Below are positions 1 to 9,391 of a stretch of 64,000 bases of DNA, one piece after another. The DNA is taken from the NCBI RefSeq assembly GCF_020991085.1, contig NZ_CP087719.1, forward strand, positions 4,236,001 through 4,300,000, written 5' to 3'. Numbering within the stretch: the first letter of the stretch is position 1; the number at the start of each line of letters is the position of its first letter. A program made the translations under genes and the position numbers. The notes below the pieces were generated by a model that saw only the letters and a list, made by a program, of their open reading frames with translations, was not told the DNA's origin and made no database searches. This stretch comes from Roseomonas sp. OT10 (GTDB lineage: Bacteria; Pseudomonadota; Alphaproteobacteria; Acetobacterales; Acetobacteraceae).

Positions 1-375
1 CAGCGGCGCCGCCGGCCCGCGGGCGAGCAGCCGCACCGGACCCAGCGTGGGCGCGTCGGCCGGCACCTTGCGGTCCAGCCGGGGCCCCTTGCCACCCTGG
101 GCCGCGCGGGTCACCCGGACGGCGCGCAGGTCGCCCTCCGACAGACCCTCTCCCCCCTGGGCATCGGGGAGGAAGCCGCTCTCCTCGCCCTCCAGCGCCA
201 CGAAGACCCCGGACAGCGCCGGGACCCGCGCCGTCACCCGGCCGAGATGGAGGTCCCCCACCCCGTCCGGCCGCGCCGGGCGCTCCACCCACGCCTCCTC
301 CAGCACCCCGTCCCGCAGCAGCGCGGTGCGACGCTCGCCGGGAGAGGCGGAGACGAGGATCAGCGTGGCGGTCAT
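1..375 (-). CDS. rng: Ribonuclease E/G family protein, N-terminal part (cut by window edge)
   Basis: The 125 visible residues begin MTATLILVSASPGE and contain the S1-like start of RNase E/G enzymes, with the segments VFVALEGEESGFLP and GPRLDRK. The family cuts single-stranded RNA in rRNA maturation and mRNA decay. The catalytic DNase I-like domain lies beyond the left edge. The ATG is at 373-375 on the minus strand. It is the third gene of an infA-maf-RNase run, an order common in Alphaproteobacteria. The family is clear; whether it is RNase G or a short RNase E cannot be told from the N-terminus. Confidence 0.85.
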   Translation of the reverse strand, partial: MTATLILVSASPGERRTALLRDGVLEEAWVERPARPDGVGDLHLGRVTARVPALSGVFVALEGEESGFLPDAQGGEGLSEGDLRAVRVTRAAQGGKGPRLDRKVPADAPTLGPVRLLARGPAAPL

Positions 376-649
376 GCGGGGGCGTGCCCGGCCCGCCGGG
401 GGCACGGCCGGCCCCCGGACTCCGGCAGGAGTCCGCCACCGGCCGCTGGCAGCGCCCGGGCCACGAAGACGGCAGGATCGCCAGTCCCATGCCCGGCGCA
501 CGGAGGCCGCCCTCGCCGGGGACCCTGGCGCCCCGCCGCACCCCGGACTCCGCGAACGGGGGCGCGGGGGCCCCGCTCCTGCCGGAGCGGGGGGTACGGG
601 GGCGAAAGGCGGGGGTCTTCCCCCCGGGCGCCCCGGGACGGAAGGCGCC
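376..649. other. maf-RNase gap with two perfect stem-loops
   Basis: No gene seen. The gap holds a stem-loop at 417-434 (7-bp arms GGACTCC/GGAGTCC, loop GGCA) and another at 571-592 (9-bp arms CCCCGCTCC/GGAGCGGGG, loop TGCC). They may attenuate or process the infA-maf-RNase transcript, or simply be palindromes typical of this genome. Confidence 0.5.
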
Positions 650-1267
650 TCACGGCCGCAGCCAGCCGACCCCCCGCAGCAGCTGCGCCGTCTCGAACAT
701 CGGCAGACCCACCACGTTGGAGTGCGAGCCGGAGAGGAAGCGCACGAAGCCCTCGGCGCGCCCTTGGATGGAATAGCCGCCCGCCACGCCGCGCCATTCG
801 CCGCTGGCCAGGTAGTCGGCGATCTGGGCGCCGGTCAGGCGCTGGAAGGTCAGGATGGAGGTCACCAGCCGTTCCCGCCGCACCCCGTCGGGCGTGACCA
901 GGCACACCCCGGTGGTGACGCGGTGCCGGCGGCCGGACAGCAGGTCGAGGAAGCGCCGGGCCTCCGCCTCATCGGCCGGCTTGCCCAGGATGCGGCGGCC
1001 CACCCCCACCACCGTGTCGGCGGCGAGCACGAGGCTCCCCGGCGCGCGTTCCGCGGCGGCGGCGGCCTTTTCGCGCGCGAGGCGTGCGGCGAGCAGGCGC
1101 GGCAGCTCGGCCTTGCGGGGGGTCTCGTCGATCTCGGCGGGGGCGACCCGGTCGGGCACGATCCCGAGGCGGGCCAGCAGGTCCAGGCGGCGGGGACTCG
1201 CGCTCGCCAGGAGAAGGGGCGGACGGGCGGCCGCGACGGGGCGCTCCGCCGACGCGTCGGCGCTCAC
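650..1267 (-). CDS. maf: Maf-like nucleoside triphosphate pyrophosphatase
   Basis: A 205-residue protein of normal length for Maf/YceF/YhdE, which hydrolyse non-canonical or modified nucleoside triphosphates to monophosphate and PPi and have been linked to septum control. The signature [10 protein letters not shown] is near residue 20, followed by DET (about residue 48), the conserved AADTVV segment, and GGYSIQGRA further on. The GTG start at 1265-1267 overlaps the infA stop (shared GTGA), so translation is coupled to infA. The exact nucleotide specificity (dTTP/UTP or m7GTP class) was not resolved. Confidence 0.92.
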   Translation of the reverse strand: MSADASAERPVAAARPPLLLASASPRRLDLLARLGIVPDRVAPAEIDETPRKAELPRLLAARLAREKAAAAAERAPGSLVLAADTVVGVGRRILGKPADEAEARRFLDLLSGRRHRVTTGVCLVTPDGVRRERLVTSILTFQRLTGAQIADYLASGEWRGVAGGYSIQGRAEGFVRFLSGSHSNVVGLPMFETAQLLRGVGWLRP

Positions 1268-1482
1268 TTGAAGCGGAAGGTGATCCGGCCCTTGGTCAGG
1301 TCATAGGGCGTCATCTCGACGTTCACGCGGTCGCCGGCCAGCACGCGGATGCGGTTCTTGCGCATCTTCCCGCTGGTATGGGCCAGGACCATGTGCTCGT
1401 TGTCCAGCTTCACACGGAACATGGCATTGGGCAGCAGCTCGACCACATGGCCGCTGAACTCGATCATGTCTTCTTTCGACAT
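1264..1482 (-). CDS. infA: Translation initiation factor IF-1
   Basis: A 72-residue S1/OB-fold protein, [20 protein letters not shown] onward, ending RITFRFK. IF-1 binds the ribosomal A site and helps IF-2 and IF-3 during initiation. It has the exact length of bacterial IF-1. The ATG at 1480-1482 is preceded by an AGAGGA ribosome binding site about 5 nt upstream. An upstream extension of the frame is not homologous to IF-1, so the short form was chosen. The stop overlaps the maf GTG start. Confidence 0.97.
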   Translation of the reverse strand: MSKEDMIEFSGHVVELLPNAMFRVKLDNEHMVLAHTSGKMRKNRIRVLAGDRVNVEMTPYDLTKGRITFRFK

Positions 1483-1567
1483 GCATCCTCTGGGGTTGGG
1501 CAGGCCGGCGCGCACCGGGCCAGTCCGGACGTGCCAAAGCGCGCCGAGGTGGCGTTGGGCAGGCCGG

Positions 1568-1596
1568 AACATGGTGCCCTGGCCTGTCCGGGTCAA
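1568..1596 (-). promoter_or_regulatory. Putative sigma70-type promoter of infA-maf-RNase
   Basis: Read on the minus strand, TTGACC (1591-1596) and CATGTT (1568-1573) are separated by 17 bp. The -35 is good and the -10 is weak. The implied 5' leader is about 80 nt. A 14-bp direct repeat (CCGGCCTGCCCAAC on the minus strand) occurs twice between here and infA. Confidence 0.45.
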
Positions 1597-1767
1597 CAAC
1601 GGAAACCGTTTCAGGGTCTTGGCGGCCAGGGTGGCAGACCCGACCGGGCCGCGGGGCGGTGCCGGCCTGGTCCGGCGCGCCGTCGCCCCGCTCGACGCCG
1701 CCCACGATCCGGGCCGCCCGGATGGGGCGCCAGGGCCCAGGCCCCTGGGGCGCCGTAGCGGCCCCGC

Positions 1768-2013
1768 ATGACGCGCCTCACGCCGCGACGCGCGCTCCAC
1801 CTGCTCCGCCTCCTGGAGCGGCGCGCCAGGGGGATGGAGCCCGGCGACGACGCGCTGTCCCGGCTGCGCCTGGATCGGCTGGCGGCGGAGCCCTGGCCCT
1901 GGCTGAGGATGACCGTCGCCAAGCTGGCCGTGGTCCTCCTCCTGGCCATGCTCGCGGCGGGCCTCTTCCGCGGCGGGCTCGCGGCAATGCAGGCACTGGG
2001 CGTCGGGCGGTGA
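1768..2013 (+). CDS. Small putative membrane protein, unknown function
   Basis: An 81-residue ORF not recognised as any family. The first half is basic and Leu/Arg-rich. A hydrophobic stretch near residues 50-72 ([18 protein letters not shown]) looks like one membrane-spanning helix. Third codon positions are strongly G/C as in real genes here. It lies alone on the plus strand between the minus-strand infA and hisD, with no convincing ribosome binding site. It could be a chance ORF in GC-rich DNA. Confidence 0.45.
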   Translation: MTRLTPRRALHLLRLLERRARGMEPGDDALSRLRLDRLAAEPWPWLRMTVAKLAVVLLLAMLAAGLFRGGLAAMQALGVGR

Positions 2014-2113
2014 GCGCGTCCCCGCGGTATCCCCCTGGCCCGGCCTGCCGCGGGCTGCGCCCCGGGATGCGGCCGGGGCGGGTCGCACCCTCCGATCAGC
2101 CCCGGCCCATCGG

Positions 2114-2177
2114 ACCCGGCCCTTCAGCCCCGCCCCTTCAGCCCCGCCCCTTCAGCTCTGGCCCTTCAGCTCTGGCC
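2114..2177. repeat. 14-bp tandem repeat covering the hisD stop codon
   Basis: The block TTCAG recurs at 2123, 2137, 2151 and 2165, an exact 14-bp period. The spacers are CCCCGCCCC in two units and CTCTGGCCC in the others. The hisD stop (TCA at 2166-2168 on the plus strand) lies in the last unit, so every unit brings a TGA on the minus strand, though in shifting frames. Confidence 0.8.
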
Positions 2178-3458
2178 CAGCCGCATCGCGATGCTGCGGG
2201 CGTGCGCGCCCAGCCCCTCCGCCTCGGCCAGTTCCACCGCCGCCGGGCCGATGGCGTGCAGCCCGGCCTCCGTCGCCTCCACCCAGGTGGTGCGCTTGAG
2301 GAAGTCGTAGACCGAGAGCCCCGAGGCGAAGCGGCTGGTCCGGCCGGTCGGCAGCACATGGTTCGGCCCGGCCACGTAGTCGCCCAGCGCCTCCGGGCAC
2401 CAGGGACCGAGGAAGGCGGCGCCGGCATGGCGGATGCGGGCGAAGAGCGCCGGGGCGTCGGGCACCATGACCTGCAGGTGCTCGGGCGCGAGGCGGTCGG
2501 TCAGCCGCGCCGCCTCGTCCCAGTCGCGGACCAGGATGACGGCACCATGCGCCTCCCAGGAGGCGCGGGCGATCGCGCCGCGCGGGAGGGTGCGCAGCGC
2601 CGCCTCCACCGCCTCCGCCACGGCACCGGCCAGGCCAGGGCTGTCGGTGATGAGGATCGCCTGCGCCGCCTCGTCGTGCTCGGCCTGGGCCATCAGGTCC
2701 ATGGCGACGCGGGCCGGGTCCTGCCCGCCATCGGCCAGGACGACGACCTCCGACGGGCCGGCGATGGAATCGATGCCCACCCGCCCGAAGACCTGCCGCT
2801 TGGCCTCGGCCACATAGGCGTTGCCGGGGCCCACGATCTTGTCCACCGGGGCGACGGAGTCCGTCCCCCAGGCCAGGGCCGCCACGGCCTGCGCCCCGCC
2901 GATGCGCCAGATCTCCGTCACCCCGGCGCGGTCGGCGGCGGCCAGGACCAGCGGGTTGATCTCCCCCTCCGGCGTGGGGACGCACATCGCCACCCGCCCG
3001 ACCCCGGCGACGCGCGCCGGGATGGCGTTCATCAGCACCGAGGACGGATAGGCCGCCTTGCCGCCCGGCACGTAGAGCCCGGCCGCGTCCACCGCCCCCC
3101 AGCGCATCCCCAGGGTCAGCCCCTCCTCGGGCAGCACCAGGTCCCGCGGCATCTGGGCGGCGTGGAAGCGTTCGATCCGGCGCGCGGCGAGGTCCAGCGC
3201 GGCAAGGCGCTCGGGCGAGCAGCGCGCCTTCGCGGCCGCGACCTCCTCCGGCGTCACGCGCAGCGCGGCGGCGCTCCCCGGCGTCCAGCGGTCGAAGCGC
3301 GCGGTCAGGTCGAGCAGCGCCGCGTCGCCCTCCGCCCGGATGCGGGCGATGATCGCGGCGACGGCACCGTCCACCTTCGCCGTGGTCTCGCGCGCCGTGT
3401 CCAGCAGCGCGTCGAACCCGGCCGCGAAGCCGGGGTCGCGCGTGTCCAGCCGCCTCAT
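2166..3458 (-). CDS. hisD: Histidinol dehydrogenase
   Basis: A 430-residue enzyme of usual length. HisD oxidises L-histidinol to L-histidine in two NAD-dependent steps, the end of histidine synthesis. Visible motifs include [14 protein letters not shown], the KIVGPGN segment, the IAGPSEVV segment and QAEHDE, which hold the NAD- and Zn-binding and catalytic His/Glu residues known in the family. The ATG at 3456-3458 overlaps the hisG stop (ATGA), so hisG-hisD is one coupled unit. The stop lies in a 14-bp tandem repeat. Confidence 0.97.
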   Translation of the reverse strand: MRRLDTRDPGFAAGFDALLDTARETTAKVDGAVAAIIARIRAEGDAALLDLTARFDRWTPGSAAALRVTPEEVAAAKARCSPERLAALDLAARRIERFHAAQMPRDLVLPEEGLTLGMRWGAVDAAGLYVPGGKAAYPSSVLMNAIPARVAGVGRVAMCVPTPEGEINPLVLAAADRAGVTEIWRIGGAQAVAALAWGTDSVAPVDKIVGPGNAYVAEAKRQVFGRVGIDSIAGPSEVVVLADGGQDPARVAMDLMAQAEHDEAAQAILITDSPGLAGAVAEAVEAALRTLPRGAIARASWEAHGAVILVRDWDEAARLTDRLAPEHLQVMVPDAPALFARIRHAGAAFLGPWCPEALGDYVAGPNHVLPTGRTSRFASGLSVYDFLKRTTWVEATEAGLHAIGPAAVELAEAEGLGAHARSIAMRLGQS

Positions 3459-4153
3459 GCCTCCAGCGCCTCGCGGAAGCGGGCGATCCAGGCGCCGATC
3501 TCCTCGGGTCGGGTCTTCAGCGCGGTGCGGTTGACTACGAGGCGGGAGGTGACCGGGGCGATCACCTCCGTCTCCACCAGCCCGTTGGCCTTCAGGGTCG
3601 AGCCGGTCTGCACCAGGTCCACGATCAGCCGGGACAGGCCCAGCGAGGGCGCCAGCTCCATCGCGCCGTTCAGGTGCACCACCTGGGCCTGGATGCCGCG
3701 CGCGGCGAAGTGGCGGGTGGCGATGCCGGGGTACTTGGTCGCCACCGTCACCGCCGACCAGGTGGAGGGGTCGTCCCGCCCGGCCAGTTCGCGCGGCTCG
3801 GCCACCGAGACGCGGCAGGCGCCGAGGCGCAGGTCGAGCGGCGCGTAGAGCTCGGGGTAGTCGAACTCCATCAGCACGTCGCCGCCGCAGACGCCGATCT
3901 GGGCGCCGCCATGGGCGACGAAGGTGGCGACGTCGAAGGGGCGCACCCGCACCACGTCCAGCCCGGCGTGGTTGGTGGCGAAGCGGAGGGAGCGGCTGTC
4001 CTCGTCCTCGAAATCCGCGTCCGGGACGATGCCGGCCCGGGTGAGGAGCGGCTTCAGCTCCTTCAGGATGCGGCCCTTGGGCAGGGCGAAGACCAGCGGG
4101 GCGTCGTAGCTGGCGAGGGCGGCGGCAGCCTGTTCTGGAATCGGTTGGTCCAT
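3455..4153 (-). CDS. hisG: ATP phosphoribosyltransferase, short form
   Basis: A 232-residue catalytic subunit for the first step of histidine synthesis, ATP + PRPP to phosphoribosyl-ATP. The segment LVFALPKGRILKEL opens the catalytic core and DLVQTGSTLKANGL is the PRPP-loop region. It ends near residue 232, without the C-terminal ACT-like regulatory domain of long HisG. Short HisG enzymes need the HisRS-like partner HisZ, which is not in this window. The ATG at 4151-4153 opens the recognisable protein; a longer upstream reading is low-complexity. Confidence 0.95.
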   Translation of the reverse strand: MDQPIPEQAAAALASYDAPLVFALPKGRILKELKPLLTRAGIVPDADFEDEDSRSLRFATNHAGLDVVRVRPFDVATFVAHGGAQIGVCGGDVLMEFDYPELYAPLDLRLGACRVSVAEPRELAGRDDPSTWSAVTVATKYPGIATRHFAARGIQAQVVHLNGAMELAPSLGLSRLIVDLVQTGSTLKANGLVETEVIAPVTSRLVVNRTALKTRPEEIGAWIARFREALEA

Positions 4154-4323
4154 GGCGGAGCCTAGCACAGTCCGGGACGGGGAGGCGCGTGACCTTTCCG
4201 GGTCGCGCATGCGCCCGGACGGTGACGACGGGGCGATGGCACCGGGCGCGGCCGGGGGCAAGGGCGCGGAAAAGGACGGCGTCATGCGGGGGATGAGGGG
4301 CTGGCCGGCCCCCTCCCCCGGGC

Positions 4324-5154
4324 TCAGCGGGCCAGCACCGCCCGCGCCAGCCGCTCGAACTCCGCCACGTCCAGCGTCTCCGCGCGCCGCGTCGGCTCGA
4401 TCCCGGCCGCCTCCAGCAGCGCCTCGGGCTGCCCCAGCGGCTTCAGCGACCCGCGCAGCATCTTGCGCCGCTGCCCGAAGGCGGCCGCGGTCAGCCGCTC
4501 CATCGCCGCGGCCAGCTCGGGGGCCGGCTGCTCCGCATGCGGAACCAGATGCACCACGGCGGACCAGACCTTGGGCGGGGGGGAGAAGGCGCCGGGCGGC
4601 AGGCGCATCACCATCCGCGCCATGCAGCGCCACTGCGCCAGCACCGCAAGGCGCCCGTAATCCTCGCTGTCCGGGGCGGCGGTGATCCGCGCCGCCACCT
4701 CCTGCTGGAACATCAGCGTCAGGCTCTCCCAGGCCCCGGCCTGGCGCAGCCAGCCGACCAGCAGCGGCGTGCCGACATTGTAGGGCAGGTTCGCCACCAC
4801 CTTGCGCGGAGCCCCGACCAGGGCGGCCGCATCCACCCGCAGCGCATCCGCCTCCAGCACCGTCAGCCGCCCGGGAAAGGCCCCGGACAGCTCGGCCAGC
4901 GCCGCCACCGCCCGTCGGTCCAGCTCGATGGCGGTGACATGCTCCGCCCCCCCGGCCAGCAGCGCGCGCGTCAGCCCGCCCGGGCCGGGCCCGACCTCCA
5001 CCACCTGCCGCCCGGCCAGGTCGCCCGCCTGCTGCGCGACGCGGGCACAGACCGCCGGGTCCAGCAGGAAGTGCTGCCCCAGCGACTTGCGCGCATCCAA
5101 CCCATGCCGCGCGACCGTCTCGCGCAGGCCGGGAAGGTCGGCCGGGTCAGCCAT
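4324..5154 (-). CDS. rsmA: 16S rRNA dimethyladenosine transferase RsmA/KsgA
   Basis: A 276-residue SAM-dependent enzyme that dimethylates A1518 and A1519 of 16S rRNA late in 30S assembly. It has KSLGQHFLLDP near the start, the SAM loop VVEVGPGPGGLT and the catalytic NLPYNV. The ATG at 5152-5154 has a GAGGGGG stretch upstream. In many relatives the order is surA-pdxA-rsmA; here pdxA is absent and a non-coding repeat fills the space, so rsmA may need its own promoter. Confidence 0.96.
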   Translation of the reverse strand: MADPADLPGLRETVARHGLDARKSLGQHFLLDPAVCARVAQQAGDLAGRQVVEVGPGPGGLTRALLAGGAEHVTAIELDRRAVAALAELSGAFPGRLTVLEADALRVDAAALVGAPRKVVANLPYNVGTPLLVGWLRQAGAWESLTLMFQQEVAARITAAPDSEDYGRLAVLAQWRCMARMVMRLPPGAFSPPPKVWSAVVHLVPHAEQPAPELAAAMERLTAAAFGQRRKMLRGSLKPLGQPEALLEAAGIEPTRRAETLDVAEFERLARAVLAR

Positions 5155-5203
5155 GCGGGCCCCCTCGCGCCGCGGCAGGCCCGGGGTGGTGGGTGGCGTG
5201 GCC

Positions 5204-5515
5204 GGCCGCGGCCAGGGGGAAGGCTCCGCCTTGCCCCCCGGACCCCCCATCCGCCAGGAGCAGAGCCCCTGGACCCCCGTTCACGGGCGCGTCGCACGCC
5301 GGGGAGCCATGCTCCCCGGCGACGGCGGCCGCAGCACGTGCGGCCTTTGATTTTTCCTCGGTGCCCCGCCTGTCTGCGCTCTGCCCGGGTGCAGTCCGCA
5401 GGCTGACACCGACCACGCGGCGCCAGACTCCCAGCGGGGTCCGGGGCCCGCTCGTGGCCCCGGCGGAGGGAGGCCTGGGGAGGCGGCGACGCCTCCCCCC
5501 GGCCCGCCGCCCGGA
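5204..5515 (+). repeat. Dispersed hairpin-rich repeat, copy A
   Basis: One of four related non-coding elements. In order it carries a GGGGGAAGGCTCCGCCTTGCC hairpin split by its loop, the block CCGCCAGGAG, the palindrome CCGGGGAGC/GCTCCCCGG, the block CCCGCCTGTC, and CAGACTCCCAGCGGGGTCCG followed by GGGGCC/GGCCCC arms. Copies B and D share the same block order. It fills most of the 408-bp gap 5155-5562 between surA and rsmA, and no coding frame looks real there. Confidence 0.8.
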
Positions 5516-5562
5516 CACGCGCGCCAACCGGCCGGACGGGCCAAGGAGGGTCACCGCGCCGG

Positions 5563-6903
5563 TCAGTCGCGCATCTCGATCTGCGCCTGCCGGCGCAGGT
5601 TGCGCAGTTGCTGCTGGGAGATCAGCTCGGCGCGCTGGCGCAGCAGCTCGGCCTTGGCCTGCTCCTCCGTGTACTGGGCCAGGTTGCGCGTCTCGCGGGA
5701 GCAGACGGCGATCACCATGATGCCGTCCGGCGTGACGATCGGCTGGCTGGCGCGGCCGATCGGCAGGCCGGCGATCAGCTGGCGCAGCGGCGGCGGCTGC
5801 AGCGTCTCCAGCCGGATCTCGCCCGGATCGGCGGGGCGCGGGCTGTTGCGGGCCGCCGCCTCCACCGCCTCGCAGCCGCCGCGCAGGGCCTGGGCCTTCT
5901 CCAGCTGCTGGCGCTGCTGCTCGGTCGGGTTCTGCGGGTCGAGCGCGGTGCTGAAGGGGAAGAAGGCCTGGCGCACCCGCACCAGCGTCGCGATCTCGCG
6001 CCCCGTCTCCCGCCGCTGGCGCAGGGCGACGATGCGGAAGCCGCCGGGCACCTTGACCGGGTTGCTGATGGCCCCGGGCGGCATCTGGGACACGAGGCGC
6101 GCCACCTCCGGCTCCAGCGTATCCGCCTGCACCCAGCCCAGGTCGCCGCCCTGCAGGGCCGTCTGGCTCTGGCTGAACTGAGTGGCGGCGACGGGGAAGG
6201 GCAGGCCGGCGCGCAGGCGGGAGACGACGTCGCCCACGAAGCGCTGCACCTCGCCCTCGCGCGCCGGGTCGTCCAGCGGGATGAAGATCTCGGAGACGAG
6301 GTATTCCGGCTGGCCCAGCCGCGCGGCGTGCGCCTCCATCTGCTCCTTGACCTCGGCCTCGCCCGGCTCCGCCTGCGGGCCGAGCAGGGCGCGGATCATG
6401 CGGGACCAGCCGATCTGCACCCGGATCTGGTCGTAGAGCACACGCAGCTCCACCCCCGCCTGGCGAAGCTGGGCGCGCAGCCCGCCCTGCGGCAGGCCGT
6501 TGCGCGCCTCGATGTCGGCCACCGCGCGGGCCACCTCGTCATCGGTGACGGGGATGCGGCGCCGCTGGATGTCCTGCAGCCGCAGCCGGTCGTCGATCAG
6601 CAGGCGCAGCACCTGCGGCTCGATCCGCTGCAGCACGTCGGGCGCCGCCGCCATGCCGGTGCTGATGGCGAAGAGCCGGGCGCGGCTCTGCACCTCGGAG
6701 CGGGTGATCACCTCGCCGTTCACGATCGCCACGATCCGGTTGGCGCCGGGGTCGGGCCGGGCGGGGGCGGAGGCCGCCGGACGGGCCGGGCGGGGCCCCG
6801 GCTGCGCCTCGGCGGCGGGGGCCAGCAGCAGGGCCGGCAGCAGGGCCAGCGGGAGGAGCGCGGAGGGGAGGCAGCGGGAAGGCAGGGGGAACAGGCGTCG
6901 CAT
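5563..6903 (-). CDS. surA: Periplasmic chaperone / peptidyl-prolyl isomerase SurA
   Basis: A 446-residue secreted protein with a signal peptide ending near AAEAQP (about residue 34). The N-terminal SurA domain holds NRIVAIVNGEVITRSEV and the following helices. A parvulin-type segment is visible around YLVSEIFIP and GGDLGWV. SurA escorts unfolded outer-membrane proteins, including LptD, to the BAM complex. It lies 62 bp after lptD on the same strand, as in many Alphaproteobacteria. Confidence 0.94.
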   Translation of the reverse strand: MRRLFPLPSRCLPSALLPLALLPALLLAPAAEAQPGPRPARPAASAPARPDPGANRIVAIVNGEVITRSEVQSRARLFAISTGMAAAPDVLQRIEPQVLRLLIDDRLRLQDIQRRRIPVTDDEVARAVADIEARNGLPQGGLRAQLRQAGVELRVLYDQIRVQIGWSRMIRALLGPQAEPGEAEVKEQMEAHAARLGQPEYLVSEIFIPLDDPAREGEVQRFVGDVVSRLRAGLPFPVAATQFSQSQTALQGGDLGWVQADTLEPEVARLVSQMPPGAISNPVKVPGGFRIVALRQRRETGREIATLVRVRQAFFPFSTALDPQNPTEQQRQQLEKAQALRGGCEAVEAAARNSPRPADPGEIRLETLQPPPLRQLIAGLPIGRASQPIVTPDGIMVIAVCSRETRNLAQYTEEQAKAELLRQRAELISQQQLRNLRRQAQIEMRD

Positions 6904-6965
6904 GGGGAGTCCGGGCTGGGCCGTCAGAGGCGCATCGGGGGGAGTCGCGGATCGTCGGCCCCGGG

Positions 6966-9362
6966 CTACAGCGCCCGGAAGCCGAAGTCACCCAGCGTCT
7001 TCAGGCCGATCCGGAACAGCACCGTGGTGGAGGAGGGATAGGTGCTGCCGGTCGAGGCCTGTTCGGCGTAGGATTTGTAGAAGCGGGTGTCGAAGATGAG
7101 GCACTCGTCCTCATAGGTGATGTTGGCGCCGATCGAGACGGGGCGGTCGATCTCGATGTCGTAGCGGCCGAAGCCGCCCGCCGACCAGAAGCGCGAGACC
7201 TTGGCCGAGGCCGCGCCGTAGACCTCGCGCCGGTAGTTGGACGGGGTCAGGGCCGGGTTGGGGACGGTGTAGAGATAGCCCGCGGTCAGGGTCACGTTCG
7301 GGCCGCCCAGCCCGGCCAGCCCCACCCGGGCGGAGCCGTCGACCAGTTGCCGGTCGAAGCTGTCCTTGTCCAGCCGGGTCCGCGCGGTCAGGTCCAGCCA
7401 GGGCACGGGGGAGAGCGTCACCCGGCTGACCACGTCCGAGACGCGGTCGCGCAGGCCGGAGCGCAGCGCGAAGACCTCCTCGGTGGAGGTGCGGTAGGAC
7501 TGGCCGACGATCCCCTCCAGCTGCCCGCCATTGGGGAAGAGCCAGGCGCCGCGCATGGCGGCGTCCAGCCGGGTCCCGCCCTCCTGCCGGTCGCGGCCGG
7601 TGAAGCGGTTCAGGGCGAAGAGGTTGGCGTCGGTGAACTCGAAGTCGAGGCTGTCCTCGTTCGGGATGTCCATCTGCCGGCCGGTGGCGGGGCCGGTGAC
7701 GAGCTGCAGGCGCGGCTCGACGACCTGCCGCCCGTACTCACCCGCCGAGCGGACGAAGGGCATGCGCCAGTCGATGGCGGCGCGGATGTTGGCGCGGGCG
7801 GTGGTGATGGAATCCGTCGTCGAGTAGTTCGGCGCCTGGTTCAGGTCGTCCGCCCAGTAGCCCATCAGGTCGCCCTGCGCGCGGAAGGTCCAGAGATCGC
7901 CATAGGCGCCCATGCGCGGCAGGCTGTAGGTGACGCGGCTGGAGAGGCGGCGGGTGCTGGTGCCCTTGTCGCGGGTGATGGCGAAGGCGGAGGCGTCGAA
8001 GCCCGCCGTGCCGCCCAGCCCGTCCCGGGCGAAGACGTGGTCGTAGTAGGCATTGGGCAGGACGAAGGGGATCTGCGCGATGTCGTCCGTGCTGCGCAGG
8101 CCCTGATAGGCGCGGGCGTCGATGCGGGCGTAGCCCTCCGCCCCCCAGAAGCCCTCGGCATAGACGTCGCTGCTCAGCACCCGCGGGCTGGGGAAGCGGA
8201 AGGCCCGCAGGTAGGTCTCGGAGGTGGCGCGGTTCAGGTTGAAGCCGGTGCGCCAGGTCTCGTCGATGTTGAAGGTGCCGCGGCTGAAGATGTGCCCGCC
8301 CCAGCCCTTCTCGTTGTTGGTCTCGTCGCCGTTCAGGTAGCCGACCGACCCCTCCGCGTGCAGCTCGCCGAAGTTGAAGCGGCGCCGGTAGGCGGCGGCC
8401 AGCGACGGCGGCACGTCGGTGGAGATGGTGGGGGTCACGGTGAGGTCCGAGGCCCCGTCGATCGCCCAGTAGTAGGGGATCTCGGTGAAGACCCCGAGGT
8501 AGCGGGTCTGCCCGAAGGAGGGCGAGAGGAAGCCCGAGGAGCGCGGCGTCGAGGGGTCGGGCATCGACATGTAGGGGGTGTAGAGCACCGGCACCCCCGC
8601 CAGCCGCACCGTGGCGTCGCGGAAGCGGATGCGCTGCGCGCCCTCGTCGCGCGTGGCGAGGCGCGATTGCACCTGCCACAGCGGCGGCTCCGTCGGGTCG
8701 TCGGCGCAGAGGTCGCAGGAGGAATAGACCGGCCGGGACAGGTCCAGGATCGGCCCGCCCGGCGCGTCGGTGCGCCGGGCGCCGTTGGCGATCAGCCGGC
8801 CGTTCTGGGCCAGCAGCGCGCTCACCCCCTCGATCACCCCCTCCCGCATGCCCCCGGCCAGCTCCGCCCGGTCGGCGAAGAGCACCTGCCCGTCGGGCTG
8901 GAGGAGCTGGACGTTGCCTTCCGCCACCGCGACCCCGGTGTTGCGGTCGTAGGTCATGCGGTCGGCGCGCAGGATGCGCTCGTTCTGCCACGCCTCGACG
9001 TTGCCGCTGGCGGTGACCAGGGCGCGGTTCTCGTCGTATTCGACCGAGTCGGCGGTGAAGGTGACCGGGGCGTTGCGGTCGGCCGGCGGGCCGGCGGGCT
9101 GCCGGCCGCGCGGCGCGCCCAGGATGCTGCCATCGGTGCGCTGCGCCACGGCCTCCCGCGCCGGGCCCAGCGCCGCCAGGGCCAGCGCCGCCAGGGCCAG
9201 CGCCAGGCCCGGCGCCGCCAGGGCCGGCCGCGCGGGGAGGCCCGGACGGCGGCCGCCGGCACCCGCCCGGTGAAGCCGTGCGGACCGGGCGCGCTCCGGA
9301 TCGGTCCCACGCGGCCGGGCGTCCCCGGCGCGGGTTCCGGCCCGCGGCCCGGGATGGCGCAT
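6966..9362 (-). CDS. lptD: LPS-assembly outer-membrane protein LptD
   Basis: A 798-residue protein with an N-terminal signal region (ALALAALALAALGPAREAVAQ), a periplasmic OstA/LptA-like domain (FTADSVEYDENRALVTASGN, a second copy near VAEGNVQLLQPDG), then a large beta-barrel ending in a Leu after hydrophobic strands. LptD with LptE inserts LPS into the outer leaflet. A Cys pair lies in SSCDLCADD. The ATG at 9360-9362 is preceded by GGAGGAG; a second ATG 15 nt upstream is less well placed. It is part of the lptF-lptG-lptD-surA operon. Confidence 0.95.
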   Translation of the reverse strand: MRHPGPRAGTRAGDARPRGTDPERARSARLHRAGAGGRRPGLPARPALAAPGLALALAALALAALGPAREAVAQRTDGSILGAPRGRQPAGPPADRNAPVTFTADSVEYDENRALVTASGNVEAWQNERILRADRMTYDRNTGVAVAEGNVQLLQPDGQVLFADRAELAGGMREGVIEGVSALLAQNGRLIANGARRTDAPGGPILDLSRPVYSSCDLCADDPTEPPLWQVQSRLATRDEGAQRIRFRDATVRLAGVPVLYTPYMSMPDPSTPRSSGFLSPSFGQTRYLGVFTEIPYYWAIDGASDLTVTPTISTDVPPSLAAAYRRRFNFGELHAEGSVGYLNGDETNNEKGWGGHIFSRGTFNIDETWRTGFNLNRATSETYLRAFRFPSPRVLSSDVYAEGFWGAEGYARIDARAYQGLRSTDDIAQIPFVLPNAYYDHVFARDGLGGTAGFDASAFAITRDKGTSTRRLSSRVTYSLPRMGAYGDLWTFRAQGDLMGYWADDLNQAPNYSTTDSITTARANIRAAIDWRMPFVRSAGEYGRQVVEPRLQLVTGPATGRQMDIPNEDSLDFEFTDANLFALNRFTGRDRQEGGTRLDAAMRGAWLFPNGGQLEGIVGQSYRTSTEEVFALRSGLRDRVSDVVSRVTLSPVPWLDLTARTRLDKDSFDRQLVDGSARVGLAGLGGPNVTLTAGYLYTVPNPALTPSNYRREVYGAASAKVSRFWSAGGFGRYDIEIDRPVSIGANITYEDECLIFDTRFYKSYAEQASTGSTYPSSTTVLFRIGLKTLGDFGFRAL

Positions 9363-9391
9363 GTCTCCTCCCCCCATAGCGTCCTTCCCCC

